Shown: positions 47,901 through 52,400 of the stretch, piece by piece | Numbering within the stretch: position 1 is the first letter of the stretch | How the letters are laid out: each line of letters begins with the position of its first letter | Assembly: GCF_024213375.1 (NCBI RefSeq) | Contig: NZ_JANAVJ010000001.1 | Location: forward strand, 124,001 to 188,000 | Length of the DNA: 64,000 nt | DNA from: Paenibacillus sp. MZ04-78.2 | GTDB lineage: Bacteria > Bacillota > Bacilli > Paenibacillales > NBRC-103111 | Reading direction: 5' to 3' | Notes under the pieces: generated by a model | What the model was told of the DNA's origin: nothing | Seen by the model: only the letters and a program-made list of their open reading frames with translations | Databases searched by the model: none | Translations under genes and position numbers: made by a program

Positions 47901-49413
47901 GCGAAAGCTGGTTATACAGCGCTGCCGTCAGCCACATCGTGTTGATGCCGTACTGCTGAATCGCCTTTTTCAGGCTCGCAGCGTCCAGAATCGTTTCGTT
48001 GCGCACCACGTACAGTCTTCCGCCGTTCAGCAGCGCGCCCCATATTTCGAAGGTCGAAGCGTCGAATACAACCGCGCCCGTCTGCAAAATATGCGTCTGT
48101 TCGTTCAGCTTCGCATAATTGGTATTTTTCACCAGACGCACGACGTTCCGGTGCTCGACCATAACGCCTTTCGGCTTGCCCGTCGTTCCCGACGTGTAGA
48201 TCACGTAGGTCAAATGCTCCGGACCGTTGACAGGCTCAAGGTTGGAGCCGTCTTGGTGGTAGGCTTCCTCATCGTTCAAATTCACAAACTTGCCCGCAAA
48301 CGGCGCGCGGTCCAGCAGATGCTCCTGGGCGAGCAGCAGCTTCATGCCTGAGTCCTCCAGCATGTACCGAATGCGCTCTTCCGGATATTCCGGATCGATC
48401 GGCACATACGCCCCGCCGGCTTTCAGAATGCCCATAATGCCCACGATCATGTCGAGCGAACGTTCCACCATAATACCGACCAGTTGGTCCGCCTGCACGC
48501 CCGCGTTCCGCAGCGTTCTTGCCAAGCGATTGGCGCGCTCGTTCAGCTCGCCGTACGTCAGCTGCCGGTCTTCGAAGGCAACCGCCATCGCATCCGGACG
48601 GCGCTCCGCCTGCTCCTCGAACAAGCGGTGGATCGTGGTGTCCCGGGGATAATCCGTGCCGGTTTGGTTGAATGCGTCCAGCAGTTGATGCTTCTCGGCC
48701 TCTGACAACAAATCGGCCTGCTCCAGAGCGAGATCGGGCTGGAACAAAACGACGGAAAACAACCGGTTTAAGTGATCGACTGCCTGCTTAATGAACGATT
48801 CGGTATACAGATTCCCGTTATATGTTAAATGAAGGCGGACCTCATCCTTTTTCAATTCGAAATCGAATAAAACATCCGACACCGCGCTTTGCCGATAATC
48901 GGTAATGTGAAGCTGCTTCAACGCAACCAGCGTGTTAACGACAGGCACGCCGTCCGCATATTGCAGCTCCAGGCGCTCCGTCATCAAGCGGAACGGAACG
49001 TTCTGATGATTTATGGCTGACGTAACCGAGGTTTTCGCTTCGCCAAGCAAAGCTTTAAAGGTGCTGTCATCGCGGACTTCTTCCCTGAGAATCACCAGGT
49101 GGTTGACAGGACGCCGGGCCTCGTTCAGCTTGGTGACGACAGGCATCCCCACCAAAATCGAGCTGCTGCTCGTATATTTGTATAGTAAGCTTTGAACTCC
49201 CGACAACAAAATCATATAGGCCGGCAAAGGCGCGCCTTTGCTCATTTGAATGATCCGCTCGGAGACCTCTTTAGACAATGCGGTGGACATTGTCCGGACA
49301 AGGGCTGGAGCTTGATTCTGAGCTTTGCTGTAAGGAAGTGCCGTAGGCGGGTTTTCTTCACCTTCGAATACCTTGTTCCAGAACGTGGTTTCTCTCTCGA
49401 ATGCTACCTTCAT
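23983..49413 (-). CDS. plpE: Giant seven-module NRPS (modules 2-8: Val-Dab-D-Phe-Leu-Dab-D-Val-Leu)
   Basis: About 8476 aa. Approximate order by residue: C-lobe only 1-255; A2 (pocket D-A-F-W-I-G-G-T-F, Val) core 451, T 791; C3 855, A3 (D-V-G-E-I-S-A-I-D, Dab) 1494, T 1844; C4 1904, A4 (D-A-W-T-I-A-A-I-C, Phe) 2541, T with LGGDSIKS 2876, E 2934; C5 of DCL type (LTPMQKGMWFH, SFHHILMDGW) 3404, A5 (D-A-W-I-I-G-A-I-V, Leu-like) 4049, T 4386; C6 4444, A6 (Dab) 5084, T 5434; C7 5498, A7 (Val) 6131, T 6471, E 6524; C8 DCL 6998, A8 (Leu-like) 7641, T 7979; C9 8041 to the end. All complete C domains keep HHIVSDG or HHILMDG, and both E domains have HHGVVDG. E-domain placement predicts D-Phe4 and D-Val7, matching polypeptin. 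T domains before E carry GGDS, the others GGHS. The start is ATG 49413 (or GTG 49416), with AAGGAG upstream; a TTG at 49467 lacks a site. The last residues are SSIEFAF, a tail like that of PlpD. The Leu pocket could also admit other branched residues. Confidence 0.95.
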   Translation of the reverse strand: MKVAFERETTFWNKVFEGEENPPTALPYSKAQNQAPALVRTMSTALSKEVSERIIQMSKGAPLPAYMILLSGVQSLLYKYTSSSSILVGMPVVTKLNEARRPVNHLVILREEVRDDSTFKALLGEAKTSVTSAINHQNVPFRLMTERLELQYADGVPVVNTLVALKQLHITDYRQSAVSDVLFDFELKKDEVRLHLTYNGNLYTESFIKQAVDHLNRLFSVVLFQPDLALEQADLLSEAEKHQLLDAFNQTGTDYPRDTTIHRLFEEQAERRPDAMAVAFEDRQLTYGELNERANRLARTLRNAGVQADQLVGIMVERSLDMIVGIMGILKAGGAYVPIDPEYPEERIRYMLEDSGMKLLLAQEHLLDRAPFAGKFVNLNDEEAYHQDGSNLEPVNGPEHLTYVIYTSGTTGKPKGVMVEHRNVVRLVKNTNYAKLNEQTHILQTGAVVFDASTFEIWGALLNGGRLYVVRNETILDAASLKKAIQQYGINTMWLTAALYNQLSQQDSGMFAGLKTLIVGGDVLSVPHINRVLREYAGLSIVNGYGPTENTTFSTTHTIVGEQKEAVPIGKPINNSTAYIVDSKLNLLPVGVWGELIVGGDGVARGYLNRPELTAEKFVEISIRPGERCYRTGDLARWLPDGTLEYKGRIDEQVKIRGYRIELGEIEEQLLKVASVKEATVIAREDESGQKQLCAYFVAERELTVSELRAALSQELPNYMIPSHFVPLERMPLTPNGKIDRRALPAPEESMQTGVEFVEPRTELEAGIVKIWQEILKIEKISVKDSFFELGGHSLRATTMVSRLHKELNVSLPLRDVFRYPTVEKLAEAISGMGEQAYSSIPAAEAREVYPLSSAQKRLYILHQLEGAEQSYNMPGVTLLEGALDRGRLEEAFQALVARHETLRTAFEMVGGEPMQRIYPEVVFAVEHIRASEEEADAAVKQFIRAFDLAKPPLLRVGLIELAPERHLLMFDTHHIVSDGISMDVLVEEFARLYGGEELPALRIQYKDYAVWQQSEAQKEQLKRQEAYWLEVFRGELPVLEMPTDYARPAVQSYAGNALRFELDAHQREGLQRIAVESGATLYMVLLAAYTILLQKYTGQEDVVVGTPIAGRTHGDLQPLIGMFVNTLAIRNYPTADKTFLSYLDEVKETTLGAFERQDYPFEELVDKLKLARDLSRNPLFDTMFTLQNTENKEFRLPGLQLTPYPVEEHTSKFDLSLDIMESGDGFLCGIEYATALYKRETIERMAKHFEQLLTAIVNDPAAKIASLGILTAEEKAQVVHVFNPAAPDAPENEAFHALFEKQAERTPEAAAVNYESDRLTYRELNERANRLARTLRAQGVQPNQLVGILADRSAELLVGALAVWKAGGAYVPLDPDYPSDRIQFMLEDSAASVLLTQTHLQERAQQWVQGEPTLQAVLCLDDEAAYAEDASNVANVNDPHDLAYVIYTSGTTGRPKGVMIEHRSLVNTAAGYRREYRLDQFPVRLLQLASFSFDVFVGDIARTLYNGGTMVICPKDDRIDPARLHYWISEEKITIFESTPALIVPFMDYVAEHGLDMSSMELLITSSDSCSVTDYRVLQERFDGQFRIINAYGVTEAAIDSSLYDEPLAKLPEAGNVPIGKAALNAKFYIVDAHLNPVPAGVLGELCIGGIGVARGYLNRPELTEEKFVDSPFVEGERLYRTGDLARWMPDGNVDFIGRIDNQAKIRGYRIETGEIETQLLKAEGVREAVVVVREDAKGQKVLCAYFTAESELKLSELRSSLSQELPGYMIPSYFVQLEQLPLTANGKIDRKALPSPDASMQTGMEYVAARTPQEAKLASIWQEVLGLEKVGVKDNFFELGGHSLRATMLVGKVHKEMNVELPLRDVFRCSTVEEMAQAIARMEEQAYVSIPTVEERECYPVSSAQKRLYILHQLEGAEQSYNMTGELVLEGTLDRGRLEEAFRQLIARHETLRTGFELVNGEPVQRVYKEVDFAVEHYRASEGEAGEIVRGFVRTFDLAKPPLLRVGLVELAKDRHILLLDMHHIVSDGMSTDVLTEEFGRLYNGENLLPLRIQYKDFAVWQQSEAQQEQVKRQEAYWLDMFRGELPVLEMPTDYPRPAVRRFEGSTLSFRLDAGLNEALKRVAAESGATLYMVLLAAYNVMLQKYTGQEDIVIGTPIAGRTHGDLQPLIGMFVNTLAIRNYPAGGKTFRSFLEEVKETTLGAYEHQSYPFEELVEKLQVPRDLSRNPIFDAMFVLQNTENQELQLDGLRLAPYPSGNTIARFDLTLDVTETGSGLECSFEYATSLYARETIERMSKHLEQLLTAIAKASEAPIAGLDMLTAAEQTQLHHVFNATAADYEADKAIHQLFEEQAERTPDHPAVVFEGQQLTYRELNERANRLARTLQALGVQTDQPVGLMLERSLEMVVGMFAVLKAGGAYVPIDPEYPEDRISYMLEDSGAQVLLAQRRLQERVSFAGTVVTVDDEQAYAGDGSNLESAAGPNDLAYIIYTSGTTGKPKGVMLEHHGLCSLKQMFANTLQMTGQDRVVQFASLSFDASCWEVFQTLFFGATLYIPTKETILDYQWFERYMSDNGITTATLPPTYAVYLNPDHMPGFKKLITAGSASSLELLQQWKDKVKYFNAYGPTEDSICTTIWTPSTEDIGQLKLVPIGGPIVNHRIYIVDAHHQPVPVGVAGELCVAGVGLARGYLNRPDLTAEKFVDNPFEPGERMYRTGDLAKWLPDGTIEYLGRIDHQVKIRGYRIELGEIEEQLLKVASVQEAIVIAHDDASGQKQLCAYFVADRTMTVGELRGELSGELPGYMIPSHFVQLERMPLTPNGKIDRKVLPAPQGNASAGADYVAPRSEEEKVLADVWRAVLGAERVGATDHFFELGGDSIKSIQVSSRLHQAGYKLEIRDLFKYPTVAQLSKHIRPVARMADQGEVSGDVALTPIQHWFFEQQFAEPHHFNQSVMLHRKDGFDEAAIHKVLRKLVEHHDALRVVFHKSESGFTAWNRAVGEGELYGLEVVDLKGIEESAQAVEAKANEIQSRIDLEAGPFVKAGLFQCADGDHLLIVIHHGVVDGVSWRILLEDLANGYEQAVKGEELRFPAKTDAYRTWSEQLAAYAQSPVIERELAYWKRIAQTEVQPLPKDEQVDVSLQQDSESISMEWTREETEQLLKGVHRAYNTEMNDILLAALGMAVQKWSGLDRVLVNLEGHGRESIMTDIDITRTVGWFTSKYPVVLELEQGKDISYLLKKTKEDLRGIPNKGIGYGICRYLSVVKNDIAWGAEPEVSFNYLGQFDRDLQNGDIGVSAHTGGKQSSDRQKRSFALDINGMIADGTLSLELSYNGKEYRRETMERLAASLRESLRAIIAHCVSKERAELTPSDVQFKGLSVEELEQISGQTPYLGDLENIYALTPMQKGMWFHNTLNRHGGAYIEQTLFNVQGALNIELFSRSWDELAARHAVLRTNFHSGWRGEPLQIVYRYKPVEFAYEDLRHLAEAQWSAYLDQLVNDDKTRGFDLEQDALMRVKVVRTQEESFHVLWSFHHILMDGWCLPLIAKELFDTYEAYLRHDLSERPTAPSYSHYIEWLEKQDMEAAARYWTGFLAGYDSQTTLPQGKLHNKNGEYTEANILRPLGKSLTERMSRIAKQHQVTVNTLMQAAWGIILQKYNGTDDAVFGSVVSGRSAEIAGIEEMIGLFINTIPVRVSCEAEQSFADVMKRVQEAALESGRYDYYPLYEIQAQSAQKQDLIGHIMAFENFPMDEQIEQAGSDEDGKLAITDVDIAEQTNYDFTLVVMPGEELAVRFYYNASVYEHYAMERLMGHLIHVLEQVTANPEAPVSTLELVTEAEKAEIIHVFNNTAAEYQQEQTIHGLFEEQALRNPDAVAVVFEKSQLTYGELNEQANRMARTLRDAGVRPDQLVGLMVERSLEMVVGMMAIMKAGGAYIPIDPEYPEDRIRYMLEDSGAQALLTQRHLRDRVSFAGTLVAVDDEQAYHADGSNLEPVVGPNHLAYVIYTSGTTGKPKGVMVEHHGLCSLKLMFANTLQMTEQDRVVQFASLSFDASCWEIFKALFFGATLYIPTSTTILDYPLFESYMNENGITATILPPTYAAYLNPDRMPSLKKLITGGSAASVEFVQQWKDKVLYFNAYGPTEASIVASIWDAASDGLGDRKSVPIGRPLANHRIYVVDSHNRMLPVGVAGELCISGVGLARGYLNRPELTAEKFVDNPFEPGERMYRTADLVRWLPDGNLEYMGRIDHQVKIRGYRIELGEVETQLAKIDAVQEAIVLAREDANGQQQLVAYFVAQQELTAAELRLAMSQELPNYMIPSYFVQLAQMPLTPNGKIDRKALPAPEGSMHAGGEYVVPRTPTEAKLAHIWQDVLGLEKVGVKDNFFELGGHSLRATALASKVRKELNMELPLRHIFQFPTVEQLAEAIGQLEQQEFDAIPVVEEREYYPVSSAQKRLYILHQLEGAAQSYNMPGVMGLEGALDRERFEETFRKLIARHETLRTGFELVDGEPMQRIYPEVDFAVETVQAGEEEAKTIVRDFIRPFDLAKPPLLRVGLIELAPERHILMLDMHHIVSDGVSADVLVEEFARLYSGEELPGLRIQYKDYAVWQQSEAQKEQLKRQEAYWLEAFRGELPVLEMPTDYARPAVQSYAGDTLDFRMNSEISEGLKRIAAESGATLYMVLLATYTVLLQKYTAQEDVVVGTPIAGRTHADLQPLIGMFVNTLAIRNYPAADKTFLSYLEDVKETTLGAFEHQTYPFEELVDKLQMARDLSRNPLFDTMFSLQNTENKEMHLPGLHLTPYPTEYGMSKFDLSLDVMEDSEGLECSLEYATALYKRETIERMAKHFEQLLTAIVNDPAAKIASLGILTAEEKAQIVHVFNPAAPDAPENEAFHALFEKQAERTPEAAAVVYENDRLTYRELNEHANRLARTLRAQGVQPNQLVGILADRSAELLVGALAVWKAGGAYVPLDPDYPSDRIQFMLEDSAASVLLTQTHLLERAQQWVQGEPTLQAVLCLDDEAAYAEDASNVANVNEPHDLAYVIYTSGTTGRPKGVMIEHRSLLNTAAGYRREYRLDQFPVRLLQLASFSFDVFVGDIARTLYNGGTMVICPKDDRIDPARLHYWISEEKITIFESTPALIIPFMDYVAEHGLDMSSMELLITSSDSCSVTDYRVLQERFGTQFRIINAYGVTEAAIDSSLYDELLAKLPEAGNVPIGKAGLNAKFYIVDAHLNPVPVGVLGELCIGGIGVARGYLNRPELTEEKFVDSPFVEGERLYRTGDLARWMPDGNVDFIGRIDNQAKIRGYRIETGEIETQLLKAEGVREAVVVVREDAKGQKVLCAYFTAESELKLSELRSSLSQELPGYMIPSYFVQLEQLPLTANGKIDRKALPSPDASMQTGMEYVAARTPQEAKLASIWQEVLGLEKVGVKDNFFELGGHSLRATMLVGKVHKEMNVELPLRDVFRCSTVEEMAQAIARMEEQAYVSIPTVEERECYPVSSAQKRLYILQQLEGAEQTYNMPERLVLEGALDHGRLEEAFRQLIARHETLRTGFELVNGEPVQRVYKEVDFAVEHYRASEGEAGEIVRGFVRTFDLAKPPLLRVGLVELAEDRHILLLDMHHIVSDGVSTDVLTEEFGRLYNGESLAPLRIQYKDYAAWRQSEAQQEQMKRQEAYWLDVFRGELPVLELPTDYPRPAVRKFEGSLLQIQLEPKLGEGLQRIAAESGATLYMVLLAAYKVLLQKYTGQEDIVVGTPIAGRTHGDLQPIIGMFVNTLAIRSYPDGEKTFRSFLDEVKETMLGAYEHQSYPFEELVEKAQPARDLSRNPLFDTLFALQNKETGELQLDGLRLTPYPAEHTVAKFDLSVDVTEGSEGLELSMEYSTALYTRETIERMAKHFEQLLAAIVQAPEAPLASLEMITAEEKEHIQRVFNATEAKYPSDKTIHQLFEEQAERTPDHLAVAFEGKQLTYGELNERASRLARTLRNEGVQPDQLVGLMVERSLEMVVGMIAILKAGGAYVPIDPDYPEERIRYMLEDSGSKLLLVQGHLLDRAPFAGKLVNLNDEGAYREDGSNLEPVNGSEHLAYVIFTSGTTGKPKGVMVEHRNVVRLVKNANYAELNEQTHILQTGAVVFDASTFEVWGALLNGGRLYVVRNETILDASSLKNAIQQYDINTMWLTAPLYNQLSQQDSGMFAGLKTLIVGGDVLSVPHINRVLREHPGLSIVNGYGPTENTTFSTTHTIVGEQKEAVPIGKPINNSTAYIVDSKLSLLPVGVWGELIVGGDGVARGYLNRPELTAEKFVESSFLPGERCYRTGDLARWLPEGTLEYKGRIDEQVKIRGYRIELGEIEEQLLKVASVKEATVIAREDESGQKQLCAYFVAERELTVGELRAALSQELPNYMIPSHFVPLERMPLTPNGKIDRRALPSPQGNAPVGAEYVAPRTEQEKALAAVWQAVLGAERVGVTDHFFELGGDSIKSIQVSSRLHQAGYKLEIRDLFKYPTLAQLSQHIQPVVRMIDQGEVTGEVGLTPIQRWFFEQSLADLHHFNQAFMLHRKDRFDEAALRQVLQKLAEHHDALRTVFRKSENGYAAWNRAIGEGEMYSLEVTDFRDVKSAEQAVEAKANEIQSSIDLEAGPLFKAGLFQCADGDHLLLVIHHGVVDGVSWRILLEDVALGYEQAAKGEEVRLPAKTDAFHTWSGQLAAYAQSPAMENERAYWELIAQTAVAPLPKDKQSDRSLQQDNESITIQWSRVETEQLLKKVHRAYNTEMNDILLTALGMAVQKWRGLDRLLVNLEGHGRESIMTDIDITRTVGWFTSKYPVLLQMEPGRSLSTRIKKVKEDLRRIPNKGIGYGLCRYLSAQPDGTVWGAEPEISFNYLGQFDQDLSNNDIGLSPYSSGSEMSDRQARSFILDINGMITDGSLALELSYSRKEYHRETVEELAGMLQESLQEIIAHCAAKEWTELTPSDVQLKGLTVEELEQISAQTRNVGEIENIYTLTPMQKGMWFHTTLDKEAGAYFEQMRFTVQGSLDAEQFARSWNDLVARHAILRTNFFSGPRGEPLQIVYRDKRIGFVYEDLSHLPADERQASVERLEQEDIARGFDLEQDALVRVAVIRTQEASYRVLWSFHHILMDGWCLPLVVKELFETYEAYVQGDRPEQKAAPAYSQYIEWLENQDSAAASAYWSNYLAGYEGQTALPQEKAQKRSEGYVAEHVVCELDKALSDRMNRAAKQCRVTVNTLMQAAWGVILQKYNATGDVVYGSVVSGRPAEIPGIEEMIGLFINTIPVRVACQPEESFADVMGRMQEAALESGRYDFYPLYEIQAQSVQKQELINHLLVFENYPMDEQVEQAGGDDSGTLSITDVDVAEHTNYNFTVTVFPGDEIVVCFDYNGVVFERADMERLKGHLLHVLEQIVADPQASVGGLELATAAEKSEIIHVFNNTATEYAREQTIHGLFEEQAERMPDKAAVVFENTQLTYRELNERANRLARTLRAEGVQADQPVGLMIERSLEMIVGAFAVMKAGGAYVPIDPEYPEDRIRYMLEDSGAQVLLTQRHLQERVSFDGKVIAADDEQAYGEDGSNLEPVVGPNHLAYVIYTSGTTGKPKGVMVEHHGLCSLKLMFAETLRITEEDRVVQFASLSFDASCWEIFKALFFGATLYIPAKDTILDYPLFESYMNENGITAAILPPTYAIYLSPDRLPSLKKLITGGSAASVEFVQQWKDEVRYFNAYGPTEASIVTSVWAASPDGLDLRSVPIGRPIANHQIFIVDSQNHMLPVGVAGELCISGAGLARGYLNRPELTAEKFVDNPFLAGERMYRTGDLARWLPDGNIEYLGRIDHQVKIRGYRIELGEIEEQLLTIASVQETIVIACGDANGQQQLCAYFVADRELTMSELRGALSQELPGYMIPSYFVQLEQMPLTTNGKIDRNALPAPEGSMQTGADFVEPRTPVEAELARIWQEVLGSGPISVKDNFFELGGHSLRATVLSSKVNKELNVNLPLRDIFRFPTVEALAQVIDGLEQQEHSAIPVIGEREYYPVSSAQKRLFVLHQLEGAQQSYNIPGFATIEGPLDRDRFEAVFHQLIERHETLRTGFEMANGEPVQRVYSEVEFAVEYNKAGREEAVEIAQRFVRPFDLRKPPLLRVGLIEVESERHILMLDMHHIISDGASVGILQEEFSRLYAGEKLPPLRIQYKDYAAWQRSEAYAKRVKQQEGYWLQSLAGELPVIELPTDYERTSTRSFEGAELEFEADEALTQRLNELAARHESTLYMVLLSAYTVLLSKYSGQEDIIVGTPVAGRTHADVEPVIGMFVNTLAIRNYPAGDKTFLSYLEEVKETTLGAFEHQDYPFEELVERLNVKWDASRNPVFDTMFVLQNTEDRGIEADAFSLTPFVFDQTVAVQFDLTLSVAEDDGAIRGSFQYAAKLFKATMIRKMSKDLLAVLEQICGNPDIRLSQIQLNEPENDSNDSLSSIEFAF
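30154..31580. repeat. Near-identical Val adenylation segment, copy in module 7
   Basis: Most of the Val A domain of module 7 matches 47191-48617 (module 2) closely at DNA level over ~1.4 kb at a constant offset of 17037, including silent positions. The two copies diverge sharply on either side, where the C domains and the following T/E region differ. Recent duplication or gene conversion is implied. Confidence 0.75.
32500..34943. repeat. Near-identical Dab module segment (A-T-C), copy in module 6
   Basis: About 2.4 kb covering the Dab A domain, T domain and first part of the next C domain repeats 43279-45722 at a constant offset of 10779, with very few differences by eye. Homology ends abruptly at GTATTCGA (34943 and 45722), where the upstream C domains diverge. 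Confidence 0.8.
43279..45722. repeat. Near-identical Dab module segment (A-T-C), copy in module 3
   Basis: Partner of 32500-34943; the same Dab A domain, T domain and N-terminal part of the following C domain. The third Dab A domain (in plpD) has the same pocket but is clearly more diverged at DNA level, so these two copies have been homogenised or duplicated recently. Confidence 0.8.
47191..48617. repeat. Near-identical Val adenylation segment, copy in module 2
   Basis: Partner of 30154-31580. It covers the A domain from the A10 region back to near its start, including the pocket coding for D-A-F-W-I-G-G-T-F in both copies. Confidence 0.75.
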
Positions 49414-49456
49414 CACTTCTCTGTATCTCCTTCCATAAGTAGAAAGTCCGGGTTCG

Positions 49457-52400
49457 TCAGAATACAAAATCGATAGCGTCGGCCGAAATCTCTTCCTGCT
49501 CCGTGTTTCCGTTCAAGGCAATATCCTTGATCAGGGTATAAGGACGCTCACACATCTGGGAAACGATCCCCACGAAATCTTGAGCAAAATTATCAATCAT
49601 ATTTTGGGTAAACAGTTTCGTGCAGTATTCAAAAAGACCGTTCAGCGCGTCGTTTTCCAACGTAATTTCCAAGGTCAGATCGAATTTGGCAATCGTATGT
49701 TTAAACGAATAAGCTTCTGCGGGCAGATCGCCGAAATGAGTAATGGGGTCGTCCGCATTTTGCAGCACAAACATCGTATCGAACAACGGATTTCGTCCCT
49801 GATCCCACGCGACCTGTACTTTTTCGAGCAGCCCCTCCAGCGGATAATCCTGATTATCGAAGACCTGAAGCGTCGTTTCCTTGATCTCCTCGATATAGGA
49901 GAGGAACGGCTTGTCACCCGCCGGATAACTGCGGATCGCGAGCGAGTTGACGAACATTCCGACGATTGGCTCCACATCGGCATGCGTTCTGCCCGCTACC
50001 GGCGTGCCGACGATCACGTCCCCCTGCCCCGAATATTTATGCAGCAATATCGTATAGGCCGCCAGCAGCAGCATATATAACGTAGCACCGGTATCTTCGG
50101 CGATTTGCTGCAATCTTTCCGCCTTCGATTTGTCCATGACAAAACGAAGCTCGTCCCCCTCATAGCTGCGCTCGGATGGTCTCGCGTAGTCCGTCGGCAG
50201 CTCCAGCACGGGAAGCTCGCCGTCCAACATGCCCATCCAATATGCCTCCTGCCGTTGCATCCGTTCGCGCTGCGCAGCGGATTGCTGCCACACGGCATAA
50301 TCCTTGTACTGCACCCGCAAAGGCGGCAGCTCTTCCCCACGGTACAGCCGGACCAGTTCGTCCAGTAAAATGTTCATGGAGATCCCGTCGGAAACGATGT
50401 GATGCACGTCGAAGAGCAAAATTTGCCGTTCCCGGCCGAGCGAAATCAGACCTGCCCGAAGCAACGGCGGACGCTCCAAATCGAACGGACGGACATATTG
50501 CTGGATAAACTCGCCGGCTTCCTCTTCGCTCGCGTATCCGCTCTCCAGCGCAAACTCCACTTCGCGGTATACGCGCTGCATCGTGTCCCCGTTCACCAGC
50601 TCAAAGCCCGTACGCAAAGCCTCATGCCGTGCAATCAATCCGCGAAAAGCTTGCTCCACGCGCCCGTGGTCCAGCTGACCGTCAATGATCAGCGCGACGG
50701 GCATATTGTAAATGTGCTCCGCTCCGTCCAATTGACGCAAAATATAAAGCCGCTTTTGCGCGGAAGATACCGGGTAGTATTCCCTTTCCTCGACGGCAGG
50801 GATCGATTCGTACAGACTCTCTTCCATCCGGGCGATCGCCTGGGCCATTTCCCCCATCGTAGAGAAGCGGAACACGTCCCGCATCGGGAAATCGACATTC
50901 ATTTCTTTCTGAATTTTGCTCGCCAGAATGGTTGCGCGCAGCGAATGGCCGCCGAGATCGAAGAAATTATCGTTCAAGCCGATCTTCTCCAGGCCGAGCA
51001 CGTCCTGCCAGATCCCGGCCAGCTTAATTTCCTGCGGCGTGTCCGGCGCTTCGTACTCCGTTCCGGTCTGCGCGGTTCCCTCCGGAACCGGCAGCGCCTT
51101 CCGGTCGATCTTGCCGTTCGGTGTCAGAGGCAGCCTCTCCAGCCGCATCAAGCGCGAGGGAACCATGTGCGCAGGCAAGGTTTGTTTCAAATAAGTCTGA
51201 AGCTCCTCCAGCTTGAACGTTTCTTCGGCTGCGGCGTAGCCTACCAAATATTTTTGCCCCCGCTCGTCCGTCCGATCGACCACGATGGCCTGCCTGACGC
51301 CATCGAAACGCAGCATCGCGCTTTCGATCTCGCCGAGTTCAATACGGAAACCGCGGATTTTCACCTGATAGTCGATCCGGCCGATAAAGTCAACGTTGCC
51401 GTCTTCCATCCAACGCGCCAAGTCTCCCGTACGGTACAAACGCTCGCCCGGGACGAACGGGCTATCCACAAATTTCTCTGCCGTCAGCTCGGGACGGTTC
51501 AAGTATCCGCGCGCCACTCCGATGCCGCCAATGCACAATTCTCCAAGAAATCCTACGGGCACGGGATTTATCTGCGGATCGACGATATAGAATTTGGCGT
51601 TCAGCCATGCTTTGCCGATCGGCACGCTGCCCGTATCCGGCAGCTTCGCGAGCGGTTCGTCGTAGAAGCTGGAATCGATGGCGGCCTCGGTGACGCCGTA
51701 AGCGTTAATAATGCGGAACGGCGAGCCGTAGCGCTCCTGCAGCACCCTGTAATCCGATACGCTGCAACTGTCCGAGCTCGTGATGAGCAGCTTCATCGAG
51801 CTCATATCCAGCCCGTTCTCGGCTACATAGTCCATGAAGGGAACGATCAGCGCCGGCGTCGACTCGAAGACGGTAATTCCGTATTCACGAATCCAGCCGT
51901 ACATGCGGGCCGGATCGATCCGGTCCTCCTTCGGGCAAATGACCATCGTCCCACCGTTATACAGCGTCCGCGCCACGTCCCCGACGAACACGTCGAAGGA
52001 GAAGCTGGCGAGCTGCAGCAGCCGTACCGGGGACTCGTCAAATCGGTATTCCCGGCGGTAGGCGGCGGCCGTATTCGTCAGGCTGCGGTGCTCGACCATT
52101 ACTCCCTTTGGACGGCCTGTCGTACCCGACGTATAGATCACGTAAGCCAGATCGTGCGGCTCGTTCACATTTGGCACGTTCGCCCGATCACCGGCATACA
52201 CCGCTTCGTCATCAAGGCAGAGCACGGTTTGCAGCGCAGCTCCCTGTCCCAGCCAAGCCTGTACGCGCTCTTTGAGACCGGTCTGCGTCAGCAGCACGGT
52301 CGAAGCGCTGTCCTCCAGCATAAACTCGATGCGCTCCTGCGGATAATCGGGATCGAGCGGTACGTAGGCCCCTCCCGCTTTCCATACCGCCAGCACGCCG

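Noticed and set aside
49414-49467. Longer plpE start at TTG 49467
   Set aside because: It overlaps the end of plpD, has no ribosome binding site, and the extra 18 residues show no C-domain similarity; ATG 49413 or GTG 49416 follows AAGGAG.
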